From Sphingopyxis sp. YR583 (GTDB lineage Bacteria; Pseudomonadota; Alphaproteobacteria; Sphingomonadales; Sphingomonadaceae): DNA of 64,000 nt. Within the stretch, counting starts at the first letter, position 1. Every line of letters starts with the position of its first letter. Made by a program: the position numbers and the translations under genes. Shown here piece by piece: positions 34,749 to 43,521 of the stretch. Where the stretch lies: NCBI RefSeq assembly GCF_900108295.1, contig NZ_FNWK01000001.1:992001-1056000 (forward strand), in the 5' to 3' direction. The notes beneath the pieces were generated by a model. The model saw nothing but the letters and a program-made list of their open reading frames with translations. It searched no databases and was not told where the DNA came from.

Positions 34749-35525
34749 ATGCTGACCTTTTACCGCTTATTTTCTCGAGCCCTCCTGACGATTGGGCTGA
34801 TCGCTGTCGCGGCTTGCAGCAATGCCCCGTCTCCCCCGGAGGAACGAACCAGCGCAATCGCGCCCCAAGCTGCGGAACCCGCGATTGCAAATAGCAAATC
34901 CGATCAAGCGGGCGCCATGGCCACCTCCGTGGCCGCGCCTCCCCCGGAAGACGAGGCGGTTGCGTTCGGCAGCGACATATGCGCGTCCTCAACGGATGGC
35001 AGGACCGTGGCATGCGGCCCCAATGCCAACATATGCACGACATCCACAGACGGCGGACATGCCGCTTGCGGCGGGCGCGCGACTATCTGCACGACGAGCA
35101 CGAACGGAAATTCGGCGGCATGCGGCGGACTTGCTCCAATCTGCACGTCTTCCACAAGCGGCAATAGCGTTGCTTGCGGGGGTCTTTCGCCGATCTGCAC
35201 CGGCAGCACGAACGGAAATTCGGTCGCCTGTGGCGGCCGTGCGTCGATTTGCACGAGTAGCACGGACGGATCCGACGTTGCCTGCGGCGGGCTCGCTTCG
35301 ATCTGCACCGGGAGCACGGATGGTTCCGACGTTGCCTGCGGCGGTCAAGCGTCGATTTGCACCGGGAGTACGGATGGAAGCGATGTGGCGTGCGGGGCCC
35401 TTGCGACGATCTGTACCACCAGCACGGACGGCGTCGATGTGGCATGCGGCGGACGCGCGAGTGGCTGCGTCACAGGCAGGACCGGTCGTCGCGCCTGCGG
35501 CGATGGCTCCTATTCCTCAGACTGA
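34749..35525 (+). CDS. Lipoprotein with nine tandem 18-residue cysteine repeats
   Basis: 258 residues. A signal peptide ends in the lipobox AVAAC, lipidating C23. Residues 24-76 are a Pro/Ala-rich linker. From residue 77 there are nine consecutive 18-residue units of the form I-C-T-x-S-T-D/N-G-x-x-V/A-A-C-G-G-x-A-x, each with two cysteines 11 residues apart, and a shorter degenerate tenth unit ending in CGDGS. With 20 or so evenly spaced cysteines and short polar turns, a disulfide-braced solenoid projecting from the membrane is likely. I know no named family with this unit. AAGG precedes the ATG. A second secreted protein gene follows 18 bases later, so they are probably co-transcribed. Confidence 0.85.
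   Translation: MLTFYRLFSRALLTIGLIAVAACSNAPSPPEERTSAIAPQAAEPAIANSKSDQAGAMATSVAAPPPEDEAVAFGSDICASSTDGRTVACGPNANICTTSTDGGHAACGGRATICTTSTNGNSAACGGLAPICTSSTSGNSVACGGLSPICTGSTNGNSVACGGRASICTSSTDGSDVACGGLASICTGSTDGSDVACGGQASICTGSTDGSDVACGALATICTTSTDGVDVACGGRASGCVTGRTGRRACGDGSYSSD
34977..35462 (+). repeat. Nine tandem 54-bp coding repeats
   Basis: The units begin at each ATCTGC/ATATGC/ATTTGC (Ile-Cys) codon pair and are exactly 54 bases, all in frame. Units 6-8 are nearly identical at the DNA level, including shared silent positions, while units 1-3 have diverged, which points to recent duplication at the 3' side. Copy-number change between strains would keep the frame. Confidence 0.9.
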
Positions 35526-35543
35526 TACCCAAGGAGAATGAGA

Positions 35544-36059
35544 ATGAAATCCAAGTTGTGGGCAGGCGTGCTTGCGCTAGCGCTATGGGTTCCCGAACCG
35601 GCCGCCGCGCAAATTCTCGTCGGCAACGGGATCGTAAAGGTGCAGTGCGATGGGCGCGTTCGTTGGGGTTCGGCAAGCGGAAATATCGACTCCACACACC
35701 CTTTCACGATCACGCTTACCTATGACCTCGGCAGGAACGTCGTTAAAATCAACGACGGCACCACACCGACTTGGGACGGCAAGCCGCTCTTTATCCAAGG
35801 AAAGCAATATCCGATCACAAAGAATGATTTCAGGGGCGCCGTTTCGTTCGTCGCGGAAAAGCTCGCACCGAACGTACCCGATAACAATGCCGCAGGCGGT
35901 GTCTTCCTCCTCTACCCCGACGCAACATTCGGACTCACTGAGGCATTTGATAACGGTATGTCATTTCTCGGAATGAATGTTCAGTCGGCGGTTTTCCTCG
36001 ATGGGACCTGCCACAAGTTGTCTCCGCCGGTAGCCGCTCCTCGTAAGCGACCACAATAG
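35544..36059 (+). CDS. Secreted protein of unknown function paired with the repeat lipoprotein
   Basis: 171 residues. A Sec signal peptide starts MKSKLWAGVLALALWVPEPAAA, and the mature part begins QILVGNGIVKVQCDGRVRWGS. It has a beta-rich look: alternating hydrophobic strands such as HPFTITLTYDLGRNVVKINDGT and AVSFVAEKL, one cysteine pair (in VQCDG and GTCHKLS) and a basic proline tail. The ATG at 35544 was chosen since AAGGAGA lies at the right distance, while the ATG six bases earlier is too close. No family is recognised. Eighteen bases separate it from the repeat lipoprotein, which suggests the two act together at the cell surface. The 134 bases after it, up to the convergent SGNH gene, show no clear feature. 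Confidence 0.75.
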   Translation: MKSKLWAGVLALALWVPEPAAAQILVGNGIVKVQCDGRVRWGSASGNIDSTHPFTITLTYDLGRNVVKINDGTTPTWDGKPLFIQGKQYPITKNDFRGAVSFVAEKLAPNVPDNNAAGGVFLLYPDATFGLTEAFDNGMSFLGMNVQSAVFLDGTCHKLSPPVAAPRKRPQ

Positions 36060-36193
36060 CGCCACCCGCCCCTATGATCCGGGCATGTTTCGCAACTGCG
36101 AATGGCGGTAACCTGTCCGCCGGCTTGCCGATGAAAGGCTGGCGAAGCGGTCATTGCCAGTCTGCTCCAAATCAGAAGCGCATTTGCGATCGG

Positions 36194-37027
36194 CTAGAAA
36201 TTTCTCTGCAACGCCCGTTTCATCTCACCATATCCAATGCGATTGGGATGAACCCCGTCGAACGTGAAACGCCCATCGATTGAACGGCTGCCGTCCGAAA
36301 TCACTTCATGATAATCGACGAATGTGATCTCTTCAGCTTGTGCAAAGGCCTTCAGCCAGGCGTTCAGATCGACGATCCGCGGCGCGGGATCGATGCCGGG
36401 CTTCCACGCGAAACGCCCGGCAGGCGGAATCGCACCAAGGATCACGCCGATCCCGTTCGCTTTTGCTAGCGCGACCATCGCGCGGATATTGTCGCGAAAC
36501 TGCGCCGCGCTGGTTGGCCCCGCGTTGCCGGCGATGTCGTTGGTCCCTGCAAGGATATGGACCTTTGCAGGACGCAGCGCGATGACGTCGGCCTGGAATC
36601 GCAGTAACATTTGCGCGCTCGTCTGACCGCTGATCCCTCGATTCACGATGTCGGCGCTAAAAAGTGCGGGATCAGCGAGGGCCCAAAGCTCAGTGATCGA
36701 ATCGCCCATGAACACGATACGCGGTGGCCGGGCTGAATCGGCCGACCGCCTTTCATTGTCGGCGCGATAACGACAGAGGTCGGCCCAGTCGCTCTTCCGG
36801 GCTTTGGCATTGGCTGCCTGATAGGCTTTCAGTTCTGGCGGCGGCGCGGGACGCGCGGCGCCCTGCGCCAATTCGGCGAGCGCCCCAAAATAGGCTCTTA
36901 CCGAATCCGGAACCGCAATGACCAACCCGGCGCAGGGTTCGGCAACCATAGCCGACGCCGCAACATGTCGCGCCGCAACCGGCGCAGCCGCGCCGCACAG
37001 AATGAAGGCGATCATCGCGTGGATCAT
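36194..37027 (-). CDS. Secreted SGNH/GDSL esterase
   Basis: 277 residues. A signal-like start (MIHAMIAFILCGAAAPVAA) leads into about 75 residues of helical linker, then an SGNH hydrolase domain: IVFMGDSITELWA (block I serine), NRGISGQT (block II glycine), LAGTNDIAGN (block III asparagine) and FTFDGVHPNRIGYGEMK (block V Asp-x-x-His). All four catalytic blocks are intact. The sequence resembles acetyl-esterase or rhamnogalacturonan/platelet-activating-factor acetylhydrolase-like members. The ATG at 37027 follows the DUF3089 stop by 16 bases; it has no clear Shine-Dalgarno, and an ATG four codons on is possible. It is the last gene of a seven-gene esterase-rich run. Confidence 0.88.
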   Translation of the reverse strand: MIHAMIAFILCGAAAPVAARHVAASAMVAEPCAGLVIAVPDSVRAYFGALAELAQGAARPAPPPELKAYQAANAKARKSDWADLCRYRADNERRSADSARPPRIVFMGDSITELWALADPALFSADIVNRGISGQTSAQMLLRFQADVIALRPAKVHILAGTNDIAGNAGPTSAAQFRDNIRAMVALAKANGIGVILGAIPPAGRFAWKPGIDPAPRIVDLNAWLKAFAQAEEITFVDYHEVISDGSRSIDGRFTFDGVHPNRIGYGEMKRALQRNF

Positions 37028-37043
37028 CGGCTTGGCTTTGCGC

Positions 37044-38198
37044 TCAGCCCGGATGACGCGCTTTCCAATTCGCGACGCGGTCGACCGCATTGGTGCGTAT
37101 ATTCGCATAGAACAATCCATAGTCGTTGCGGTGATAGCTGCCGTAGAACCAGCTCAGCGAGTCCCGGAACGGCGACATCCAACCGATTTCGACGTCGAGC
37201 AGCATGTCGTTGCATCGCGCCCCCGTCAGACCATTTTCGAGCGGAGCCAGCGGGGCTGCCCGTTCGGGGTAGGGCGCCTTCGGGAAGGGCAGTGCGCCAA
37301 GGTTGGCGGCCGCCCCCGCCGAGCCCGTTTCGTCCCAGGTCAGCGGGTTGACGCAAATCGCCGGCGCGGTGCTTTTGACCCGTCGGCCCTGCCACCAGAA
37401 ATCGACGCTCTTCGTCAGCATCGACGCCGCGTCGCGGCCTTTCTCGCTGGCGTTCCACGAGATCACACAGCCCGTCTGGCGCGCGCTGGCGCAGGTCGGC
37501 AGGCCGAGCGACGCGAAACTCGCGGGCGTGTAGGCGCCGATCGTATAGGCCGCGACCAGCCGGTCCTGCAGCGGGGTGCCGATCACCGCCTCCTGCAACA
37601 GACGAACCGCGTGCCCCGTCCCCTGGCTGTGCGACGCGATGATGAAGGGCCGGCCCTTGTTGTGGTGCTCGACATAATATCGAAACGCGCGCGCTACATC
37701 CGAATAGGCAAGCGCAACCGCGTCTCCGTCGCCGAGCCCACGCAGCGATGCCTGCCGGTAATGCGGCGCATAGAGCGCACAGCAGCCGTTGAAGGCCGAA
37801 AGCTGCGCGAGCAGCACCGGGCCGTTATACGCGCCGTCGACATCGTAGGGCGCATTCCAGACGTCGTTCTTCAGATACATGGTCGGATGGATGAAAAAGA
37901 CGTCGGCGGGCGCCCCGGCCTCATCGATCGCCTTGAAGCCCGGCGGCACCGACCGCTCCGGACCGTTGCGGCCGGGAAAGGCGAACCACGCCGCCTGCTG
38001 CGCATAGTCGGGCGCGGGCGGCGCCTTCGTCTCCGCGAAGGGCTTTTCGGGTTCGCGCGAACTTTCGATCAGGCTTTGGGCGACCGAACATTGCGACAGC
38101 AGCGCGAGCAGCACGACGATCGTGATCGCGATCTTCCAGCGTTTGCGGATTCGGCCGCTTTTGCCGCGCAGCCAGTTCGGCGCCGCCGCTGCGCTCAC
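37044..38198 (-). CDS. DUF3089 alpha/beta hydrolase
   Basis: 384 residues starting at a GTG that overlaps the TetR stop as GTGA. A basic N-terminus precedes one transmembrane segment (ITIVVLLALLSQCSV, about 22-36), so the rest lies in the periplasm. DVFFIHPTMYL and YAPHYRQA are the family's early motifs, and IIASHSQGTGHAVRLL is the nucleophile elbow with the serine in S-x-G form (SHSQG). The late GYGSYHRNDYGLFYANI holds a conserved histidine. DUF3089 proteins are lipase-like enzymes without well-defined substrates, frequent in sphingomonads next to acyl-CoA ligases. Here it sits with a carboxylesterase, SGNH esterase and acyl-CoA ligase. Confidence 0.87.
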   Translation of the reverse strand: MSAAAAPNWLRGKSGRIRKRWKIAITIVVLLALLSQCSVAQSLIESSREPEKPFAETKAPPAPDYAQQAAWFAFPGRNGPERSVPPGFKAIDEAGAPADVFFIHPTMYLKNDVWNAPYDVDGAYNGPVLLAQLSAFNGCCALYAPHYRQASLRGLGDGDAVALAYSDVARAFRYYVEHHNKGRPFIIASHSQGTGHAVRLLQEAVIGTPLQDRLVAAYTIGAYTPASFASLGLPTCASARQTGCVISWNASEKGRDAASMLTKSVDFWWQGRRVKSTAPAICVNPLTWDETGSAGAAANLGALPFPKAPYPERAAPLAPLENGLTGARCNDMLLDVEIGWMSPFRDSLSWFYGSYHRNDYGLFYANIRTNAVDRVANWKARHPG

Positions 38199-38905
38199 TG
38201 CCCGGCCTCGCGCGCCGCGCGGCGCGCTTCGCACGTCGCGATGAAGCCCGCCGCCATAAAGCGCGCCATACGCTCCCTGACCGCCTCGAAATCGTCGGAC
38301 TTGCAGAGCCCGCCCGACAGCTTGTCGATACGCCCGGTACGGCCGAGCGTGAGCATCAGGCCGGCCGAGACGAAATGATAGCCCCAGAACAGGTCTTCGC
38401 GCGGACAGTCGGGCATCGCCTGCTGGAGTATCCCGATCAGCCGCAGCACGACCGCATCGAAATGCGTGTCCATCAGTTCGGCGCCCCATTCGGCGGTGTT
38501 GCTCATCTGCGCGCCGAGCTGGCCATAATGGCGCCAGCCGATGCCGCCCTCGCCATGCGTTTCGAGGTCGGTGTCGAGATAGGCACGCAATGCGCCCTCG
38601 ACCGTCGGCCGCCCCTCGACTGCGCGCTCATAGGCGTCGAGCGCCTTCATCCGGCGTTCGATCGTCACCGGCGCGCGGCGCGCGATGACCGCGTCGAACA
38701 GCTCCTTCTTGTCCTTGAAATAATAGTGAAGCAGCGACTGGTGGACACCGACCTGCGCCGCGACCTCCTTCAGCGTCACGCCGTACAGGCCGCGCTTCGA
38801 GAACAGCTCCTCGGCGGCGTCGTAAATCTGTTCCATCGTCGCCGCGCGCTGGTCGGCCTTGGTCGGCTTCCTGCTACGCTTCACCTGCTTTTCCGGCTTG
38901 GTCAT
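38195..38905 (-). CDS. TetR family transcriptional regulator
   Basis: 236 residues. The N-terminal helix-turn-helix is AATMEQIYDAAEELFSKRGLYGVTLKEVAAQVGVHQSLLHYYFKDKKELFDAV, with canonical spacing; the remaining 170 residues form an all-helical ligand domain of the TetR_C type, unassigned by sequence. The basic start TKPEKQVKRSRKPTK would lie along the DNA. The ATG at 38905 follows AAGGGAATGAA, while an earlier in-frame ATG at 38968 overlaps the acyl-CoA ligase gene. It lies inside the operon rather than at its end, downstream of the ligase and overlapping the DUF3089 gene, so it is likely autoregulated and may respond to an acyl-CoA or the esterase substrate. Confidence 0.9.
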   Translation of the reverse strand: MTKPEKQVKRSRKPTKADQRAATMEQIYDAAEELFSKRGLYGVTLKEVAAQVGVHQSLLHYYFKDKKELFDAVIARRAPVTIERRMKALDAYERAVEGRPTVEGALRAYLDTDLETHGEGGIGWRHYGQLGAQMSNTAEWGAELMDTHFDAVVLRLIGILQQAMPDCPREDLFWGYHFVSAGLMLTLGRTGRIDKLSGGLCKSDDFEAVRERMARFMAAGFIATCEARRAAREAGQ

Positions 38906-38960
38906 TTCATTCCCTTGGCCCCGCGGGACAAGCCCTCTGGAACGTCGCATTGTCAGTGTT

Positions 38961-40541
38961 TCAGCCATGTTCGGCCCTCAATCGCTTTTTGTCGATTTTT
39001 CCGGTCAGCGCCAGCGGCATCGCCGCCAGCCTCACGATCGCATCGGGCAGCCACCAGTTGGCCACGCGGCCGCGCAGCGCACCGAGCAACGCCTCGTCGC
39101 TGACCTCCGCCCCGGCGCGCGGCTCGACGATCAGCACCGGCCGCTCGCCCCATTTTTCATGCGCGCGGCCGACGACCGCCGCCAGCGCCACCTCGGGCAA
39201 TCCGCCGACGATCGCCTCGATTTCGGCGGGGTTGATCCATTCGCCCCCCGACTTGATCAGGTCCTTGGCGCGGCCGGTGATGCTGAGGTTGCCGTCGGCG
39301 TCTATCGTCGCAAGATCGCCCGTATCAAACCAGCCGCCCGCGTCGGTCGCCTTCTCCGTCTGACCGAAATAGCGCTCGACGACGCTGCCGCCCTTCACGC
39401 GCAATCGCCCCTCGCCACCGCGCTGGTCGGCCAACGCCACACCCTTTTCGTCGGTGAGCAGCAGGTCGACGCCCATCGGCGGACGCCCCGACTTCACGGC
39501 GACGCGGGTTTTCGCAGTCGCCGGCGTCATCGCGCCCAGCGGCGACAATTCGGTCATCCCCCAGCTCGTCTGTACGGTGACGCCCAGTCTCTGTTCGAGG
39601 CGGTCCATCAGCGCCTGCGGGACGGCCGAACCGCCCAGCAAAAGCCGCTTCAGCGACGGCAGTTCGCCGCCGGCCGCGTCGAGATGGTCGACCAGCCCCA
39701 GCCACACCGTCGCAACGCCCGCGGCGACCGTGACTCCCTCGTCCGCAATCAATCGCGCAAGGCTGGCGCCGTCCTGATCGCGGCCTGGGAGCACCATCTT
39801 CGCGCCCACCGCAGGCGCCGCGAAGGGAAAGCCCCAGCCATTGGCATGGAACATCGGCACCGCGACCAGCACGACATCCTCGCACGTCAGCCCCATCACG
39901 TCGGCCTGCAGCAGATGCGCGGTGTGAAGATAGTTCGAACGGTGGGTGTAGGTTACGCCCTTGGGATCGCCGGTCGTCCCCGAGGTGAAGCAGAGGCCCG
40001 CCGGCATATTTTCGTCGAAAGCGCCCCATTCGGCAGGCGCGCCATGCACCGCGAGCAGTTGGTCCAGATGCCATAGCCGCGCGCCGCGGACATCGGGCAC
40101 CGCATCGCTCGCAGGTCCATCGTCCAACAGCACGACATGGCCAATCGTCGGACACAGCGCGACCAGCGCCTCGACCAGCGGCGCAAGCCCGCTGCTCGCC
40201 CCCAGAACGCGCACCTCCGCCTGACGCACCATCTTCGCCAGATGGTCGGCGGTCAGCCGCGGATTGAGCGTGTGACACGCGACGCCCACCCCCATTGCCG
40301 CATACCAGCATTCCATATGCGCCTGGGTATTCCACGCCAGCGTCGCAAGATGCTCACCCGGATGCAGACCAAGCGCCAGCAGCGCCCCAGAGAGGCGGTT
40401 GCTACGCGCCGACAAGGCGGCATAGCTGGTGCGCGCGGACGCAGTGCCCGTCACGACCTCGCGACCGCCGTGCCATTTCGCGGCGTGCGAAAGGAATTTG
40501 TCGAGCGTCAGCGCATAGGGTTGCGGATTACCGGGGTTCAC
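38961..40541 (-). CDS. Fatty-acid/aromatic acyl-CoA ligase (AMP-binding)
   Basis: 526 residues. It activates a carboxylic acid with ATP and CoA. The ATP loop is CFTSGTTGDPKGVTYTHRS, the adenine motif SWGMTELSPLG, the Asp of WFDTGDLATID and the hinge in GRAKDLIKSGGEWINPAEIE are all present, and the catalytic lysine lies in LTGKIDKKRLR. Similarity is to medium/long-chain fatty-acid ligases of the AlkK group. The GTG start overlaps the carboxylesterase TGA as GTGA. It probably takes up the acid freed by the adjacent esterases. Chain length or aromatic preference cannot be read from sequence. Confidence 0.9.
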   Translation of the reverse strand: MNPGNPQPYALTLDKFLSHAAKWHGGREVVTGTASARTSYAALSARSNRLSGALLALGLHPGEHLATLAWNTQAHMECWYAAMGVGVACHTLNPRLTADHLAKMVRQAEVRVLGASSGLAPLVEALVALCPTIGHVVLLDDGPASDAVPDVRGARLWHLDQLLAVHGAPAEWGAFDENMPAGLCFTSGTTGDPKGVTYTHRSNYLHTAHLLQADVMGLTCEDVVLVAVPMFHANGWGFPFAAPAVGAKMVLPGRDQDGASLARLIADEGVTVAAGVATVWLGLVDHLDAAGGELPSLKRLLLGGSAVPQALMDRLEQRLGVTVQTSWGMTELSPLGAMTPATAKTRVAVKSGRPPMGVDLLLTDEKGVALADQRGGEGRLRVKGGSVVERYFGQTEKATDAGGWFDTGDLATIDADGNLSITGRAKDLIKSGGEWINPAEIEAIVGGLPEVALAAVVGRAHEKWGERPVLIVEPRAGAEVSDEALLGALRGRVANWWLPDAIVRLAAMPLALTGKIDKKRLRAEHG

Positions 40542-42196
40542 GGGGCATTTCTCTTCGTCGGACAGGGAGTGGCGGGGATGGCGCCGGCAGCGATGCCGAT
40601 ATTCGCCATCCACATCTGGTTGGCGGCGCGGCGACGGCAGACGACCTCTTCGTGCAGCGCATAGCTTCCCGGCAGGACGTCGGCCGCGGCGGCCGGCTGG
40701 CCGCGTAAGGCGATATAACCACGCTCGGCACCATAGGCGGGCCATTCGGCCGCGCCCTTCACCGCCGGCTTGCCGGTTTTCGCAAAACTGGTCCAATAGC
40801 CCAGCAACGCGTCGGACAGCGCGGTTTCGGCCGCGTTCACCGGCGCGCGGGGCCACGCCTTCGGCAGGACGGCGTCGGCGCCGACCTGACCGAAGATGTA
40901 CGGGATCTCCATGGCGTGAAACGCCGGGATCTTCAGCGAGTCGGCGGCGGGATAGCTGTGATCCCAATAATAGAGGAAAGCGGGCGCGCCGGCCGCGGCC
41001 TGTTTCTCGGCCATGCGCTGCGCGGTCCAGCCGTAGATGCCATCGCGCGTCGCGGCGAGGACGCTCTCCTCAAGGTCCGACGCCGGATAGAGCTTCAGGA
41101 AATCGTCCGCGAGCGCGCCGTAGTTGGCGCGGATAGCAGCTTCATAGGTGGCCGCGTCGGCGGGAACCGGCGGCGCAAGGCGGCGCAGCGTGCGGATCTC
41201 GCCCGCATTGAAGCCCACGATCAGCGGCACTTTCGCCTGCTCGCCGGCATCGAAGCTGTCGACCACCTGCTTTTCGAGCACCCAGCCGTCGATCACGGGT
41301 TGCGGGAAGAAGCCGATCTTCGGCCCCGCCGCGTTCAGCGTTTCGGCATCGATCGCGCGGAGTGCCGCCACGTCGGGGGCCTTCAGCATCGCCGCGGCGA
41401 TCGTGCCGATCTGTTCGCCCGACGGCGCACCATAGGCGCCCGCCTTGAGACCGGGGTTGATGACCATATAGGCGCTTTGCGCGATCGCCTTCGCGAACAG
41501 GCCGCGCGCGAGCGGACTGGCCATCAGGTCCATGACGCTGAGTCCGCCGGCGGATTCGCCGAAAATGGTGACATTATCCGGGTCGCCACCGAACGCGGCG
41601 GCGTTCGTCTGTACCCATTTCAGCGCCTCGATCTGATCGAGCAAACCGTAATTGCCCGACGAGCCGTGCGGCGATTCGGCGCTAAGGCCGGGGTGGCTTA
41701 AAAAGCCGAACAGGCCGAGGCGGTAGTTGATAGTCACGACGACCACATCGCCCTGTGCGGCGATATGCCTTGCGTCGTAAAAGGCGCTGCTGGCCGAACC
41801 GCCGGCAAGGCCGCCACCGTGAATCCAGACCATGACCGGTGCCTTCTTCGCACCCTTCGGCGTCCAGACGTTGAGCGCAAGGCAATCCTCGCTCATCGCC
41901 GGAATCGGCTCGGCATAGACGCTGTCGGTCCCGGGGCCAGCCGTAATCTGCATGCAGGTGGGCCCGAATTTGGTGGCATCGCGCGTTCCCTTCCACGCGC
42001 CGGCCGCGACGGGAGGACGCCAGCGCAGACCGCCGACCGGCGCCTCGGCGTACGGGATGCCGCGAAAGACGCGCGTCCCGTCCGCCAGCGTCTCGCCGGT
42101 CAGCTTGCCCTGCGCGACCGCGACGGTCTGTGCCTGTGCGGCAATCGGCAGCGCGGCGGCGGCGGCAATGAGCGTGAAGAGCTTAAGCGGCGACAT
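40538..42196 (-). CDS. Secreted type-B carboxylesterase
   Basis: 552 residues with signal peptide MSPLKLFTLIAAAAALPIAAQA. The family signatures are complete: EDCLALNVWTPKG, VMVWIHGGGLAGGSAS (oxyanion hole), NVTIFGESAGGLSVMDLM (nucleophile serine), a glutamate in VPLIVGFNAGEIRTL and a histidine in IPAFHAMEIPYIFG. It hydrolyses carboxylic esters in the periplasm, as PnbA-like enzymes do. An odd touch is the C-terminal stretch EVVCRRRAANQMWMANIG with two cysteines. It overlaps the MFS gene before it by 14 bases and the acyl-CoA ligase gene after it, so expression is coupled and the chain reads as import, hydrolysis, activation. Confidence 0.92.
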   Translation of the reverse strand: MSPLKLFTLIAAAAALPIAAQAQTVAVAQGKLTGETLADGTRVFRGIPYAEAPVGGLRWRPPVAAGAWKGTRDATKFGPTCMQITAGPGTDSVYAEPIPAMSEDCLALNVWTPKGAKKAPVMVWIHGGGLAGGSASSAFYDARHIAAQGDVVVVTINYRLGLFGFLSHPGLSAESPHGSSGNYGLLDQIEALKWVQTNAAAFGGDPDNVTIFGESAGGLSVMDLMASPLARGLFAKAIAQSAYMVINPGLKAGAYGAPSGEQIGTIAAAMLKAPDVAALRAIDAETLNAAGPKIGFFPQPVIDGWVLEKQVVDSFDAGEQAKVPLIVGFNAGEIRTLRRLAPPVPADAATYEAAIRANYGALADDFLKLYPASDLEESVLAATRDGIYGWTAQRMAEKQAAAGAPAFLYYWDHSYPAADSLKIPAFHAMEIPYIFGQVGADAVLPKAWPRAPVNAAETALSDALLGYWTSFAKTGKPAVKGAAEWPAYGAERGYIALRGQPAAAADVLPGSYALHEEVVCRRRAANQMWMANIGIAAGAIPATPCPTKRNAP

Positions 42197-43499
42197 GGGC
42201 GTCCTTTCGGTGGTTGCGCTTCAAAACCCGCGCGAGCGCGAGATGAAGCGCGATCGCGACGAAATAGAAGGGAATGAGGCTGTAGAAAGCGAGCTGCAGC
42301 GAAGTGTCCGGGTGCGTCGGCTTGAACCAGTCGCTCACCGCGCCGAGCCAGGTCGGGCCGAGCCCGAGCCCGATCAGATTCATGATGAGCAGCAGAACCG
42401 CCCCGGCCAGCGTCCGCTGGCGCGCAGGAACGGCATTCTGGACCAGCGTCACCGCGGGCGTCAGGTAGAAATAGTTGAGGAAAGTCGGGCCGAGCAGGAA
42501 AAGCATCGCGAGCGGCCAGGCCGGCGTGTGCACGAAGCCGATGAAAAAGGGGACCGCGAGCAACAGCGAAATCGCGGGAATCAGCCCATAAGCTTCGGGA
42601 TGACTTGCGGCATAACGATCGACGAGACGGCCCGACAGATAGATGCCCGCGCTCACCCCCACACCCAGCACCAACGCATACCAGATCGCGATCTGGTCGA
42701 GCGTCATCCCCTTCTCGCGCATCAGGAACAGCGTTGTGAAAGCGAGCGTCGCATAGGTGATGAACTGCGTCGCCCCCGCCGCCAGCGAGACGAGCGTCAG
42801 GTCGGCACGCGCAAAGAACATCTTCATCGTTGCACTGAAGGTCGGCGTGTCGCCGGCCGGGGCGGATGCAGGCGCGGCATCGGTCGCCCCGCGTCGCGGT
42901 TCGCGGACGAAGGCCCAAACGCCCGCCGCGGCGATCAGTCCGGCGACGCCGAGCAGCAGAAAGGCGAGGCGCCAGTCGTAGGCGGCCGCGACCTTGGCAC
43001 CGAAGGCGACGCCCAGCGCCTGCCCGAGCGGCGGGCCGAGGTTGAACAGGCCGAGTGCCAGCCCGCGCCGTTCGGGCGGAAAATAGTCGGAGATGATCGA
43101 GTAGGACGGCGGCACCCCGCCCGCCTCGCCGATGCCGACGCCCATCCGCGCCGCCGCCAGCTGGACATAAGTCGTCGACATGCCGCACGCGATTGTCGCC
43201 GCGCTCCACAGCGCGCAAGCAACGGACAGCACGCGGACGCGGTTCGTCCGGTCGGCGAGCCACGCGACCGGAATGCCGAGGACGCAATAGAATATCGCAA
43301 AATATAGCCCGCCGAGCAGCCCGAGTTCGCCGTCGCTGATCCCGAGATCGTCCTGGATCGGCTTGGCGAGGATCGACAGCAATTGCCGGTCGAGAAAGTT
43401 GAGGATGTAAACGAAACAGAGCGCGGCCAGAACGAACCATGCGTAACGGTCATCGCGACCCTCGATGGCAGGGCGTGGCGGGAACGGGGCTGCCGACAT
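42183..43499 (-). CDS. Spinster-type MFS transporter
   Basis: 438 residues with about 12 hydrophobic segments. YAWFVLAALCFVYILNFLDRQLLSILAKPIQDDLGISDGELGLLGG is the Spinster/MFS_1 start, followed by the motif-A region LADRTNRVRVL and a GVGIGEAGGVPPSYSIISDYFP motif shared by sphingomonad Spinster-like carriers, which often flank TonB receptors and take up or extrude organic acids or glycosides. The ATG at 43499 gives the standard length; GGAATCAGCCCG precedes it. A hairpin with a T-run lies between it and the TonB receptor gene upstream, so its expression may be lower or separately promoted. Confidence 0.88.
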   Translation of the reverse strand: MSAAPFPPRPAIEGRDDRYAWFVLAALCFVYILNFLDRQLLSILAKPIQDDLGISDGELGLLGGLYFAIFYCVLGIPVAWLADRTNRVRVLSVACALWSAATIACGMSTTYVQLAAARMGVGIGEAGGVPPSYSIISDYFPPERRGLALGLFNLGPPLGQALGVAFGAKVAAAYDWRLAFLLLGVAGLIAAAGVWAFVREPRRGATDAAPASAPAGDTPTFSATMKMFFARADLTLVSLAAGATQFITYATLAFTTLFLMREKGMTLDQIAIWYALVLGVGVSAGIYLSGRLVDRYAASHPEAYGLIPAISLLLAVPFFIGFVHTPAWPLAMLFLLGPTFLNYFYLTPAVTLVQNAVPARQRTLAGAVLLLIMNLIGLGLGPTWLGAVSDWFKPTHPDTSLQLAFYSLIPFYFVAIALHLALARVLKRNHRKDAHVAA

Positions 43500-43521
43500 C
43501 GGGCTGATTCCGTATAAAAAT

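Noticed and set aside
34904-35445. Several open frames antisense to the repeat lipoprotein
   Set aside because: The repeat keeps all frames free of stops; only the plus-strand frame has a signal peptide, lipobox and ribosome site.
34977-35462. CRISPR-like array of 54-bp repeats
   Set aside because: There are no unique spacers; the units are contiguous, in frame and encode a protein repeat.
35793-35798. A further ATCCAA preceded by TTT, resembling the GntR operator
   Set aside because: It lies inside the coding sequence of a secreted protein gene, lacks the left arm, and is far from the regulon.
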